NCBI GenBank assembly: GCA_964445815.1
Contig: CAYULW010000004.1
Span: 62,001 to 126,000 of the forward strand
Length of the DNA: 64,000 bases
From: CAYULW01 sp964445815
Lineage (GTDB): Bacteria; Bacteroidota; Bacteroidia; Flavobacteriales_E; Vicingaceae
Reading direction: 5' to 3'
Below are positions 44,200 to 52,238 of the stretch, in pieces. Every line of letters begins with the position of its first letter. Position 1 is the first letter of the stretch. Position numbers and translations under genes: made by a program. The notes under the pieces were generated by a model that searched no databases, was not told where the DNA came from, and was given only the letters and a program-made list of their open reading frames with translations.

Positions 44200-45399
44200 T
44201 CAAAACAGAATATTTTTCCTTTTAGCTTGCTTACGTATGGCTTCCAACATGGCCTGGTCTAATTGCGCAACATCTCCTTGCTGTTCTTGTCTAACGTATT
44301 CTCTTCTCTTTTTATCGAGTGAGCTAATCTCTTTTTGTATAGCTGTTCGTTTCTCCGATTTTTCTTTGATATAAGCCTTTCTTTCTTCTGTACTCATATC
44401 TTTCATTTCTTCATTTAAATCCGACTCGGATATACTTTCCATATCTACTTCGTTTTCTTTTACGGCATCAACCAAATCCCATTTACTGTTTTTGTATATG
44501 TGTTTACTCTTGCTAACCGTTCGTTTTACCATATTCTGAAGTCCATATCCTTGAGCATTTGCATCTTGCAGTTCTTGTTTTTCTTTATATGCTGCGCCTT
44601 TTTGACCGTAATAAACATAAGTGTCATTTAATTGCTGATTTAGAGAAGCTATCCTATCATCATATGGAGATGGTATAAAAACAGTTTTTGAATTCTGATC
44701 AATACTCATGTATTCACCACCCGTTAACAATGCACCACTTTGCCATGAAGTATTTGCACCTTCATGAAAGTTTCCGCAAAAAATAGTGTTAACTACCACA
44801 TTATTTTGTTTAGCAAGGGCACATGCTTTTTTATAGCTTATTGGTCCCTGTGTGAATGGCTCGTTACCTGCTATAAATATGACTTGTAAGTCATTTGTAC
44901 CTTCACTCCACGACAAGTCGTTTAAAGACGTATAAATAACCTGTCCACAATGCTCACTACCTCCATCAGTGCTTAGGCCGAATAGGTCTTCTGAAAGCTG
45001 ATCCAGATCGGTGGTCATTGACCTTACCTGTCTTATGTAGCCGGAGTTTTCACTTAGTCGATCATTACCGTATTCATATAGCGCAATTTCTATGGTAGGT
45101 TTCATGCCTTCACACTCCGCATCAGCCAGGTTATTGACGAGTTCCCATAATTGCGATTTGGCTTGATGAATTAGTCCATCCATACTGTTGCTTGTATCTA
45201 ACAACAGAGCAATTTTTATTTTTTTGGATGGATGTCTTCTTTCGGTAGGTAAAGGGTCTGCCTGAGTTGGTAAGGCACTCACCGCTGCGACATTATTATT
45301 GACCAAATTCTGAGCTCTGCCATCAGATTGACAGCTCATTATAAAAAAGCTTAGGATAAAAGCTAATGGAAGGTATCTTTTGATGTTCTTTTTATTCAT
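44200..45399 (-). CDS. vWA-domain lipoprotein
   Basis: A 399-residue predicted lipoprotein (lipobox FIMSC, cysteine near residue 23). The vWA domain spans about 60-265: IALLLDTSNSMDGL supplies DTSNS of the MIDAS, STDGGSEHCG the Thr/Asp region, and VIFIAGNEPFTQG replaces the usual TDG strand. The C-terminal 100 residues are highly charged (DMESISESDLNEEMKDMSTEERKAYIKEKSEKRTAIQ) and likely form a coiled coil. It lies between the muiA-like gene (24 bp) and the SIMPL gene; translation may be coupled. It probably binds a periplasmic partner through the metal site. Confidence 0.85.
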   Translation of the reverse strand: MNKKNIKRYLPLAFILSFFIMSCQSDGRAQNLVNNNVAAVSALPTQADPLPTERRHPSKKIKIALLLDTSNSMDGLIHQAKSQLWELVNNLADAECEGMKPTIEIALYEYGNDRLSENSGYIRQVRSMTTDLDQLSEDLFGLSTDGGSEHCGQVIYTSLNDLSWSEGTNDLQVIFIAGNEPFTQGPISYKKACALAKQNNVVVNTIFCGNFHEGANTSWQSGALLTGGEYMSIDQNSKTVFIPSPYDDRIASLNQQLNDTYVYYGQKGAAYKEKQELQDANAQGYGLQNMVKRTVSKSKHIYKNSKWDLVDAVKENEVDMESISESDLNEEMKDMSTEERKAYIKEKSEKRTAIQKEISSLDKKRREYVRQEQQGDVAQLDQAMLEAIRKQAKRKNILF

Positions 45400-45423
45400 G
45401 ATTTCTACGTTTAATAATTTAGA

Positions 45424-47166
45424 TTATAATGCACCTAATAGAGGCTTGTTTTTATCGTACTTGATGGAATAGCTGAAATGGAGTTTTTGCTCTTTGCCTT
45501 GAGGAAGTTCTAATTTCCAGGATAATGCTCCGGTAACTTCATTATGTTTAGCATTCCCTAAATCAATGGCATTTATCTTGATCTCTTCATTTCTTGAAAC
45601 AGGTATATGGTCTTCCACAACCAAATGAATTGGAGTCGTTTTTCTGTTCTTTAATATAATTTCAAAGCCCATTTCCTGAATTCGGTTATTACCGATGGTT
45701 TGAATTTTAATCTTGTCTTTAAGCTTTTTTCTTTGAACGTATACCGAAGGGTCTCTACCGAGAGAAATGGATAGGGTGTCATTCAATTGAGTCGGATTAA
45801 TAAAGGTTTCGCCTATGTATGTCCCATCAAAGAAGATATTGGCACTGGCAGGCAATAAGTTCATGCCTTCCCAATCTGTTATTTTAGACATGACAAAAGC
45901 ATTTTGATCGAGTTTTGGCACTACTGTGTGGTAGTATGTTGCCGGCAAACTTTTAGTTTGAATTTCTACCAAATGAGCCTCCCCATTGCTCTTAATGCTA
46001 TAGGGTAGAGCGATATCAAATTCTGTACCTACAATGTTTTGAGACATTTGAGTGTAACTAGCAGAAGTATTGGCATCTTGTTCGAATAGCATTTCCTTTC
46101 TATACTGCTGGTATCCTACCAGTGATTCCGAGCTATTGTTAGTCTTTGATTCAGTGACGTTGGATAGATTACTTGTTGAGATATTCCTCCTTTGGTAGTA
46201 ATTCAAAAACCAGATGGGTAGAGTGGGTTTAACATTACTACGGTTGGGATTATTGGTAGACAATTTCAGGTTCACGTCTTTCCAATCCTCACCTGTTTGC
46301 TGAAATACTTTGGCTTTGTAGGTGAGCTTAACCGGAGAAGAAGTATTTGATGCCCGCAAATCATAATGAGCAGTCCATCCGGCATTAGCGACTAAATAAC
46401 TCGCATTTAAACTGGCTCTAACAGCTTCTTTCGCAGAAACGGTCACAATGATTTGATGTTCTGGAGCTGTTGATGAAGGAGGAGTTTGTTGATGACTCTG
46501 GTAATTTTTTAAGATCTCCAATCGAGACTGCATTTCATTTTTTTTAACCTGCTTATAATAGTTGTTTTTGCGAAGGGCAAATAGCTGTTTGTTAATGTCG
46601 TTTAGCTTGGTGCGCAGATAAAGCATGCCTTCTTTCAGAATGGGAATGGAATCTGACTTTTTGCTGCTTCCATTGAATAAACCATTGGCTAACAAGATTT
46701 TTTTCTCAAGCTCTAGTGCGTCTTTCTGAGTTTTAATTTCTTCCAGATCAAATGAAATAGCTTGAATTGAATCAGAAAGTAAATGAATATCCCGCTTAAC
46801 GTGGTCGGGTACTTCTTGATTGGTTGTCTGAGGTTTAGGGTGGTGGATATGATGTCTAACATCAAGGATGGTAAAATCTCCTTTGCCTTTGACCTGAATG
46901 CTTTTGGAATTGATAAAAGGAGATACATTATTAAAAACCAATTCATTTGACCCTGTTTTAAGATTAAAGTATGCTTGGCGTTCTACCTGTGCACCGTCTA
47001 AAAAAACGGTTACAGATTTTACCCTAGAGTTATTGGCCTTTAGGGTGGTATAATTTCCACAGGCTAATAAATAGTTTGTGTAGCATAGACACAAAGTTGT
47101 AACGAGCGCAGAGATACAGAATCTCTTTCCATGCTTAAACGGAAGTATTGACGATCTATTTTTCAT
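45424..47166 (-). CDS. MuiA-family (mucoidy inhibitor, DUF4139/DUF4140) exported protein
   Basis: A 580-residue exported protein. ATG at 47166 is preferred over an upstream in-frame start at 47241, since it precedes the signal anchor (ISALVTTLCLCYTNYLLACG). The N-terminal domain RVKSVTVFLDGAQVERQAYFNLKTGSNELVFNNVSP is DUF4140; a coiled-coil region follows (about 125-225). The C-terminal DUF4139 domain runs from about 245 (VSAKEAVRASLNASYLVANAGWTAHYDLRAS) to the end, where the sequence breaks off at YDKNKPLLGAL. In Azotobacter-type bacteria MuiA affects alginate and mucoidy. It is first gene of a three-gene operon, divergent from the LytTR two-component genes. Confidence 0.85.
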   Translation of the reverse strand: MKNRSSILPFKHGKRFCISALVTTLCLCYTNYLLACGNYTTLKANNSRVKSVTVFLDGAQVERQAYFNLKTGSNELVFNNVSPFINSKSIQVKGKGDFTILDVRHHIHHPKPQTTNQEVPDHVKRDIHLLSDSIQAISFDLEEIKTQKDALELEKKILLANGLFNGSSKKSDSIPILKEGMLYLRTKLNDINKQLFALRKNNYYKQVKKNEMQSRLEILKNYQSHQQTPPSSTAPEHQIIVTVSAKEAVRASLNASYLVANAGWTAHYDLRASNTSSPVKLTYKAKVFQQTGEDWKDVNLKLSTNNPNRSNVKPTLPIWFLNYYQRRNISTSNLSNVTESKTNNSSESLVGYQQYRKEMLFEQDANTSASYTQMSQNIVGTEFDIALPYSIKSNGEAHLVEIQTKSLPATYYHTVVPKLDQNAFVMSKITDWEGMNLLPASANIFFDGTYIGETFINPTQLNDTLSISLGRDPSVYVQRKKLKDKIKIQTIGNNRIQEMGFEIILKNRKTTPIHLVVEDHIPVSRNEEIKINAIDLGNAKHNEVTGALSWKLELPQGKEQKLHFSYSIKYDKNKPLLGAL

Positions 47167-47226
47167 CTTTTTAAGTATTGATTCATGAGCTAAAGTAGAT
47201 GGGAAAAAAGCCTGAAAAAAGGCAGA

Positions 47227-47281
47227 CTTAGTGAAGTACAATGTTCACTTAGTAAAGTCGACTTCTGAATAAGTTAAGTCG
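47227..47281. promoter_or_regulatory. three direct repeats at 21-bp spacing, candidate LytTR binding array
   Basis: CTTAGTGAAGTAC (47227), CTTAGTAAAGTCG (47248) and ATAAGTTAAGTCG (47269) are exactly 21 bp apart. TAAGTTAAG (47270-47278) matches the published LytTR consensus [TA][AC][CA]GTTN[AG][TG] in all positions; the other two match in seven of nine. LytTR regulators bind 9-bp direct repeats separated by 12-13 bp, i.e. a 21-22 bp period. The array lies in the divergent region between the muiA-like operon and the LytTR histidine kinase, just upstream of a TACTTTAG -7-like element (47190-47197, minus). Confidence 0.65.
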
Positions 47282-47285
47282 AAAA

Positions 47286-47302
47286 AGCTTTTGATAAAAG
47301 CT
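47286..47302. repeat. short palindrome between the muiA-like operon and the histidine kinase
   Basis: AGCTTTTGATAAAAGCT has perfect 7-bp arms and a 3-nt centre. It lies on the kinase side of the LytTR-like array, 72 bp before the kinase ATG. Operator or RNA hairpin; undetermined. Confidence 0.4.
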
Positions 47303-47373
47303 CTATAAGCCTTGTATTTTAAGGATTTCTTGAGTTTGAAGTCAAAATTTTGTTGGTATGTTTACATTCAGTT

Positions 47374-49395
47374 ATGAAAGCAGCGCTTACTTTTTTAATG
47401 GTCATTACCTGTTGTCTATGCTTGCAACTAAAAGGACAGGAGAAGTCGAGGAAATTGGAGTATAGTAAGAAGTCGTCTATCAATTCTTTAGACAGAGCTA
47501 AGCAAATACAAGGTGAAGATCCGGCTGGAGCTATCGATCACATTCAAGATGCAATTCGGATTGCGGTTGAAAGCAATGATCGCTTTACTGAAGGTAAATC
47601 ATACCATTTACTGGGAGAAATCAACTTTAACTCCTTGCAATACGACATAGCGATTACCTATTTAGAAAAAGCAAAAGGCATATTTGAAGCTATAGGAGCC
47701 AATAATGAAATTTATCAAACGCAGAAATTATTGGCTAGGGCCTACGCTTCTAATTTTCAATACGAACGGGCAAAGGCAGAATATAATTTGGTTTTAGCTA
47801 GTGCGATAGAGAAAGGATCGATCAATGACCAGATATTTGCTCATCAAGCAATAGCAGATATTTATAAGAAAGAAGGAAGATTAGATGAAGCATTGCAAGA
47901 GTTGGATAAGGCCGAAAAAATAGGAGAGTCGGGAAACAGTATGGATAAATTGGTAGAAGTAAAGCTTCAGCGGGGTGAAATTTTGGAAGCTCAATCCAAT
48001 GATGCAGAAGCCCTCAATGAATATCAATCATCAGAAGACTTATCCCGAACGCTTAATAACCAAAAAGGAGTCATTAGTTCCAACCGTTCGCAAAGCAGGC
48101 TGCTAAATAAAGCGGGAAGGAAAAGTGAGGCGGTGAAAAAGCAAAAGGAGAATCTGTCTTTTCTCAAGCAAGAATCGGAGCAAAAAAAAGATGTAGAATT
48201 ATCTTTATTAGAGGATGGTAATGAGGATTCTAAAAAAACGGAAGAATCATTTTTGTTTAGCGAAGAAGATCCTGTTGTTGAAGAAACAAGAGCCAACATT
48301 GACATCGCAAAAACTTATATTGAATTAGACAGTGCCAGGGAAGCCATAGGTTATTTAAAAGAGGCCATTGATTTATCTTCAGGAATGGGGGCTTTAAATG
48401 AAGAAAAGGATGCGTTTGGATTGCTTTCGGAGGCTTATGTGAAAACAGGTGATTATGCCGGTGCCTTACTTTCTTATAAGAACTATGTCGCTTTGGTGGA
48501 CTCTCTGTATCAGCTTAAAGAGGCTGATATTTTAGCTAGTTTGGATTTAAGCAAAGAGTTATCTAAGCGTTTGCAAAGAATCAACAGCTTGGAAAAAGAC
48601 CGTGACCTTCAGGAGAAAACCATTGCCTTGTTAGAAAGCCAGAGAACCATAGAAAAAGAACGCAATAACCAGTTGAGAATCATAATTTATAGCCTAATCA
48701 TTGGGCTTTTACTTTTGTTAGCACTACTGTATTTTGCGAATAGAAATTCTCGGCAAAAACGAATCACTAACCAATTGTTGGCCTTGAAAAGTTTAAGAAC
48801 CCAAATGAATCCACACTTCATATTCAATGCTCTTAATTCAGTGAATAATTTCATCTCTCAAAGTGATGAACGATCAGCCAATCGCTATTTGTCAGATTTC
48901 TCCCGTTTAATGCGCTTGGTCTTAGAAAATTCTGAGCATGACTTTATTCCTTTAGAAAATGAGTTAGAGATTGTAAGACTATATCTTTCGTTAGAACATC
49001 TTAGGTTTAGTGAAAAATTCGATTATGAACTAACCATTTCTCCTGAATTGCAGATTGAAAAATATCAGATACCGCCCATGATGGTTCAACCATTTATAGA
49101 GAATGCTGTGTGGCATGGACTTCGTTATTTAGAAGGCAAAGGAAAATTAGAAGTATCCTTTATGAAGGAGGATAATAAATTAATCGTCAAGATAGAGGAT
49201 GATGGGATTGGAAGAGAACATTCAAAGGCTGTGAAGACCAAAAATCAGCAGACGAATAAATCCACGGCCATGCGAAACATTAAGGAACGATTGAACATTA
49301 TTAATTCGACGCACCAATCAAAAGTCACAGTAAAGGTAAATGATCTGTTTGATGATGGAAGAGGAACTAAAGTGATAATTAGTGTAGAACAATAG
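47374..49395 (+). CDS. TPR-containing sensor histidine kinase (LytS/HisKA_4-like His_kinase family)
   Basis: A 673-residue membrane kinase. ATG at 47374 begins a signal peptide (MKAALTFLMVITCCLCLQLKGQ); an upstream TTG at 47350 is less likely. Residues 40-390 carry tetratricopeptide repeats that probably sense in the periplasm. A transmembrane helix lies near 430-450 (LRIIIYSLIIGLLLLLALLYF). The His_kinase domain (PF06580) follows with the phospho-acceptor His481 in QMNPHFIFNALNSVNNFI, an N-box region QPFIENAVWHGLR and a G-box DDGIGREHSKAV. It signals to the LytTR regulator encoded 4 bp downstream. Kinases with TPRs of this layout are very common in Bacteroidota. Confidence 0.93.
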   Translation: MKAALTFLMVITCCLCLQLKGQEKSRKLEYSKKSSINSLDRAKQIQGEDPAGAIDHIQDAIRIAVESNDRFTEGKSYHLLGEINFNSLQYDIAITYLEKAKGIFEAIGANNEIYQTQKLLARAYASNFQYERAKAEYNLVLASAIEKGSINDQIFAHQAIADIYKKEGRLDEALQELDKAEKIGESGNSMDKLVEVKLQRGEILEAQSNDAEALNEYQSSEDLSRTLNNQKGVISSNRSQSRLLNKAGRKSEAVKKQKENLSFLKQESEQKKDVELSLLEDGNEDSKKTEESFLFSEEDPVVEETRANIDIAKTYIELDSAREAIGYLKEAIDLSSGMGALNEEKDAFGLLSEAYVKTGDYAGALLSYKNYVALVDSLYQLKEADILASLDLSKELSKRLQRINSLEKDRDLQEKTIALLESQRTIEKERNNQLRIIIYSLIIGLLLLLALLYFANRNSRQKRITNQLLALKSLRTQMNPHFIFNALNSVNNFISQSDERSANRYLSDFSRLMRLVLENSEHDFIPLENELEIVRLYLSLEHLRFSEKFDYELTISPELQIEKYQIPPMMVQPFIENAVWHGLRYLEGKGKLEVSFMKEDNKLIVKIEDDGIGREHSKAVKTKNQQTNKSTAMRNIKERLNIINSTHQSKVTVKVNDLFDDGRGTKVIISVEQ

Positions 49396-49399
49396 TTTA

Positions 49400-50143
49400 A
49401 TGGAGCAATTAAGAGCAATTATAGTTGAAGATGAGCTAGCCAGTAGAGAAACACTGACTAATTATTTGAAAAAGTATTGTCCTGATGTTAACTTAATAGC
49501 GGCAGTAGGAAGTGTCAAGGAGGGCTTAGCAGCTATAAAGCAACATCAACCTGATCTCGTTTTTTTAGATGTGGAAATGCCTTACGGGAATGCCTTTGAT
49601 TTGTTGGAAAGTGTTGACCAAATAAATTTTGATACCATATTCGTTACCGCATATAGTCATTATGCTATGAAAGCACTTAATTTTTCTGCTGCTTACTATC
49701 TGTTGAAACCCATTAACATTGATGAGTTGATTACAGCGGTTCAAAAGGTCAAAGAAAACCGAACAGAAGAATTGCCCAATATGACACGCGTGCTGGTAGA
49801 AAATATTCATAATCAGCACAAGCAAAGTAATAAGATTGTATTGCCTTTAATGGAAGGGTTTGAGGTGGTGAGAGTTGGTGATGTGATCCGTTGTAAGGCC
49901 GAAGATAATTTTTGTTGTTTTTATTTGAAAGATGGTAGTAAACGCCTTATTTGCAGAACACTCAAATTTTACGAGGAATTATTGAGTGATTTTGATTTTA
50001 TTCGCGTTCATAAATCTCATTTGGTCAATTTTCATCATATTTTGAAATATTTAAAGGGAAAAGGTGGCGAGTTGGTGATGTCCGATCAATCTCGAGTTGA
50101 GGTAGCACCTTCCCGAAAAAAAGATTTAATTAGTCGTTTTTAG
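49400..50143 (+). CDS. LytTR-family response regulator
   Basis: A 247-residue regulator. Receiver domain 1-125: acidic pair E10/D11 (IIVEDE), phospho-acceptor Asp57 in LVFLDVEMP, Thr in FVTAYSHYAMK and Lys in YYLLKPINIDEL. The C-terminal LytTR DNA-binding domain (about 145-247) has GFEVVRVGDVIRCKAEDNFCCFYLKDGSKRLICRTLKFYEELL and FIRVHKSHLVNFHHI, the standard beta-fold motif. It is 4 bp after the kinase. It probably binds direct repeats such as the array at 47227-47281. The next gene starts 1 bp after its stop. Confidence 0.95.
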   Translation: MEQLRAIIVEDELASRETLTNYLKKYCPDVNLIAAVGSVKEGLAAIKQHQPDLVFLDVEMPYGNAFDLLESVDQINFDTIFVTAYSHYAMKALNFSAAYYLLKPINIDELITAVQKVKENRTEELPNMTRVLVENIHNQHKQSNKIVLPLMEGFEVVRVGDVIRCKAEDNFCCFYLKDGSKRLICRTLKFYEELLSDFDFIRVHKSHLVNFHHILKYLKGKGGELVMSDQSRVEVAPSRKKDLISRF

Positions 50144-50144
50144 T

Positions 50145-50576
50145 ATGTCTATAGAAATAGAATCATTTACAGCCGATGATCGAGAAAAATTTGATGCGGT
50201 TAGGAAAGTTAGAGAACGCGTATTTGTTATTGAACAAGAAGTGGATGAGCGTGAAGAATTTGATGAGTTTGAGCTTTCGAGTACGCATTATATGCTCTTA
50301 CATGATGATAAAGTTATTGGTACGGCAAGGTGGAGGGAGATAGGGGAGAAAGTCAAACTTGAGCGTTTTGCGGTGGATCAACCTTATCGCAATAAAAAGT
50401 ATGGAGAGCAATTGCTAAGCAGAGTGATTGAAGATGCTTCTCAATTGGGTAAGGATTTATATTTGCATGCACAATTAAAGGCCATTCCATTTTATGAAAG
50501 ACAGGGGTTTCGCAAAGTGGGAGATTTATTTTTGGAGTGTGATATAGAGCATTATAAAATGATACTTAGTATTTAA
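50145..50576 (+). CDS. GNAT N-acetyltransferase
   Basis: A 143-residue cytoplasmic acetyltransferase of the ElaA/GNAT type. Acetyl-CoA binding motif A is VKLERFAVDQPYRNKKYGEQLLSRVI (about 73-98; Q/RxxGxG variant YRNKKYGEQL). LHAQLKAIPFYERQGFRKVGDLFLECDIEHYKM is the C-terminal part typical of ElaA-like proteins. The substrate is unknown. It starts 1 bp after the LytTR regulator stop and is followed by msrA after 3 bp, so the four genes 47374-51107 may be one operon. Confidence 0.9.
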   Translation: MSIEIESFTADDREKFDAVRKVRERVFVIEQEVDEREEFDEFELSSTHYMLLHDDKVIGTARWREIGEKVKLERFAVDQPYRNKKYGEQLLSRVIEDASQLGKDLYLHAQLKAIPFYERQGFRKVGDLFLECDIEHYKMILSI

Positions 50577-50579
50577 TAT

Positions 50580-51107
50580 ATGAAGAAAGCGACGTTTGGT
50601 TCAGGCTGTTTTTGGTGTACAGAAGGGATCTTTAAATACTTAAAGGGGGTCAGTAATGTGGTATCCGGTTATATGGGGGGAGTTACCCAAAACCCTACAT
50701 ATGAAGAGGTATGTAGTGGGATGACGGGACATGCTGAAGTGATCCAGTTTGAATATGATGAAGAACTAATTTCTTTTCAGGAATTGTTAGAGATCTTTTT
50801 TAAAACACATGACCCGACGACGATAAATAGACAAGGAAACGATATTGGAACTCAATACAGGTCTGTCATCTTTTACCATGATGAGGAACAAAAAGGCCTT
50901 GCGGAAAAAACGATTACAGCTTTAGATGCCTCCGGTGCTTATTCTAAGCAGATAGTGACACGTGTTGACGAAGCTCAGACTTTTTATCCAGCTGAAGATT
51001 ATCACCAAAACTACTTTGAGAACAATCCGGGAAATGCCTATTGTCAAGCGGTTGTTAGACCGAAAATTGAAAAATTTAAAAAGGTGTTTAGTGAGCAATT
51101 AAAATAG
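50580..51107 (+). CDS. msrA: peptide-methionine (S)-S-oxide reductase
   Basis: A 175-residue MsrA that reduces the S-epimer of methionine sulfoxide in proteins or free methionine. The active-site motif GSGCFWCTEG has the catalytic Cys10. GYMGGVTQNPTYEEVCSGMTGHAEVIQFEYDE and THDPTTINRQGNDIGTQYRS are conserved. No signal peptide is present, so it works in the cytoplasm. The matching msrB is a separate lipoprotein gene at 60475. The DinB-family gene converges on it with no gap between the stops. Confidence 0.97.
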   Translation: MKKATFGSGCFWCTEGIFKYLKGVSNVVSGYMGGVTQNPTYEEVCSGMTGHAEVIQFEYDEELISFQELLEIFFKTHDPTTINRQGNDIGTQYRSVIFYHDEEQKGLAEKTITALDASGAYSKQIVTRVDEAQTFYPAEDYHQNYFENNPGNAYCQAVVRPKIEKFKKVFSEQLK

Positions 51108-51656
51108 TCACTGATTTAAATTTTTCTCGATCTGTTTAAAATGGCGTTCATTGTGTGCAATGATAAACTGAAAAGCATCAGAAAGTTGAAGTTTTAAGAT
51201 GGGTATTGCCAGTTTGCATTTTACTTTAGAGATGTTCTGAGTTTTGGCCTGTTCCAGCAGTTTAATTGTGTTTGTATTGCTTTCAATAAAATGGCTGATA
51301 CAAGCTTTACCTAAGTTCTTGCCCAAGGGGTTTTTAGACTTAAACGTATTCATCTTTTTTATTTTGTCTTTTCGTGGCCTCATCATTTCTATGAACTTAT
51401 TTCCCCAATAGCCTCTCTTAATAGCTTGATCTGTCTTTAAAGGCATGCTTTTCTTTAAGCTTATCTCAAACTGTTCATTGTATAGGTCAATGTAATAGTT
51501 TAAATGTTCAAAAACCTCATAGGTATTCCATGCCTTTTCATGGGGTCTTTTCTTTAATGTGTCGTTTTGAAGATCTAATATTTCTTCAGCTTTAATGTTC
51601 AACTGTTTAGAGGTATGAATTAGATATGCAATGAGTTCAGACTGTTTCATGTTCAA
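51108..51656 (-). CDS. DinB-family protein
   Basis: A 182-residue four-helix-bundle protein of the DinB/YfiT-like (DUF1569/DinB_2) group. Conserved metal-binding histidines are in WNTYEVFEHLNYYIDLYNEQF (His about 52), SHFIESN and HNERHFKQIEKN near the C-terminus, in keeping with the three-His site. Some family members transfer thiols such as bacillithiol; others are uncharacterised. No signal peptide. It is separated by 54 bp from a Crp/Fnr gene upstream on the same strand. Confidence 0.82.
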   Translation of the reverse strand: MNMKQSELIAYLIHTSKQLNIKAEEILDLQNDTLKKRPHEKAWNTYEVFEHLNYYIDLYNEQFEISLKKSMPLKTDQAIKRGYWGNKFIEMMRPRKDKIKKMNTFKSKNPLGKNLGKACISHFIESNTNTIKLLEQAKTQNISKVKCKLAIPILKLQLSDAFQFIIAHNERHFKQIEKNLNQ

Positions 51657-51709
51657 TTATTTTCTGAGTCAAAAGTCTCATGAATTAATTTACAAATTCT
51701 TGATTGAGA

Positions 51710-52231
51710 TCAAGAATTCAACAATCTGCTTAGTGTTTCCGGACTCATACGCAGATAGGATGCAATATATTTATGGGGAATCTCTTGAAATACCTGAGGA
51801 CTGCGTTTTAAAATCCGCTTCAAACGTTCTGACGGGGAAGTGGTGAGCAAGTCTACTTCCCGTTCATAAAAACTACTGACCAAATCCTTAAGAAGGGCGT
51901 TGTATGTTTTAAGGTTTTCCGTACTGCTTTCTAAGAAAGATTCAAAATCGGCCTTTTTAAATCGAATCAACTTACTTTTCCGAATGGCTTGAATGCTAAT
52001 GTCTGAGGGAGCGTCGGTAAAATAGGCTGGCAATGCTGCAACGATTGAGTTTTTGTACGCAAATCTTATCGTGTACTCTTCATCTTCTATTATGGTATAG
52101 GCTCTTAGAGCTCCATCTATAACATAATAAAAGTAGCGTTCTTTCTGGCCCTGTTGAATCAAATATTCATTTCGCGCAATGGAGAATTCTTCATAGGGGA
52201 CGGCTTTTGTATGAATGATCTGATCAATCAT
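51710..52231 (-). CDS. Crp/Fnr-family transcriptional regulator (short)
   Basis: A 173-residue DNA-binding regulator. Residues 1-115 form a cyclic-nucleotide-binding-like beta roll (LIQQGQKERYFYYVIDGALRAYTIIEDEEYTIRFAYKNSIVAAL). The C-terminal winged helix-turn-helix has HKYIASYLRMSPETLSRLL. It lacks Fnr-type cysteines. It is shorter than most CRP proteins, a frequent variant in Bacteroidota. It follows the SGNH hydrolase gene by 8 bp on the same strand, so the two are likely co-transcribed. Confidence 0.88.
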   Translation of the reverse strand: MIDQIIHTKAVPYEEFSIARNEYLIQQGQKERYFYYVIDGALRAYTIIEDEEYTIRFAYKNSIVAALPAYFTDAPSDISIQAIRKSKLIRFKKADFESFLESSTENLKTYNALLKDLVSSFYEREVDLLTTSPSERLKRILKRSPQVFQEIPHKYIASYLRMSPETLSRLLNS

Positions 52232-52238
52232 TTGAACC

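Noticed and set aside
47374..51107. GNAT and msrA as parts of the LytTR signalling system
   Set aside because: They are close enough to be co-transcribed, but nothing in either protein indicates a signalling role, so I treat them as separate housekeeping enzymes.
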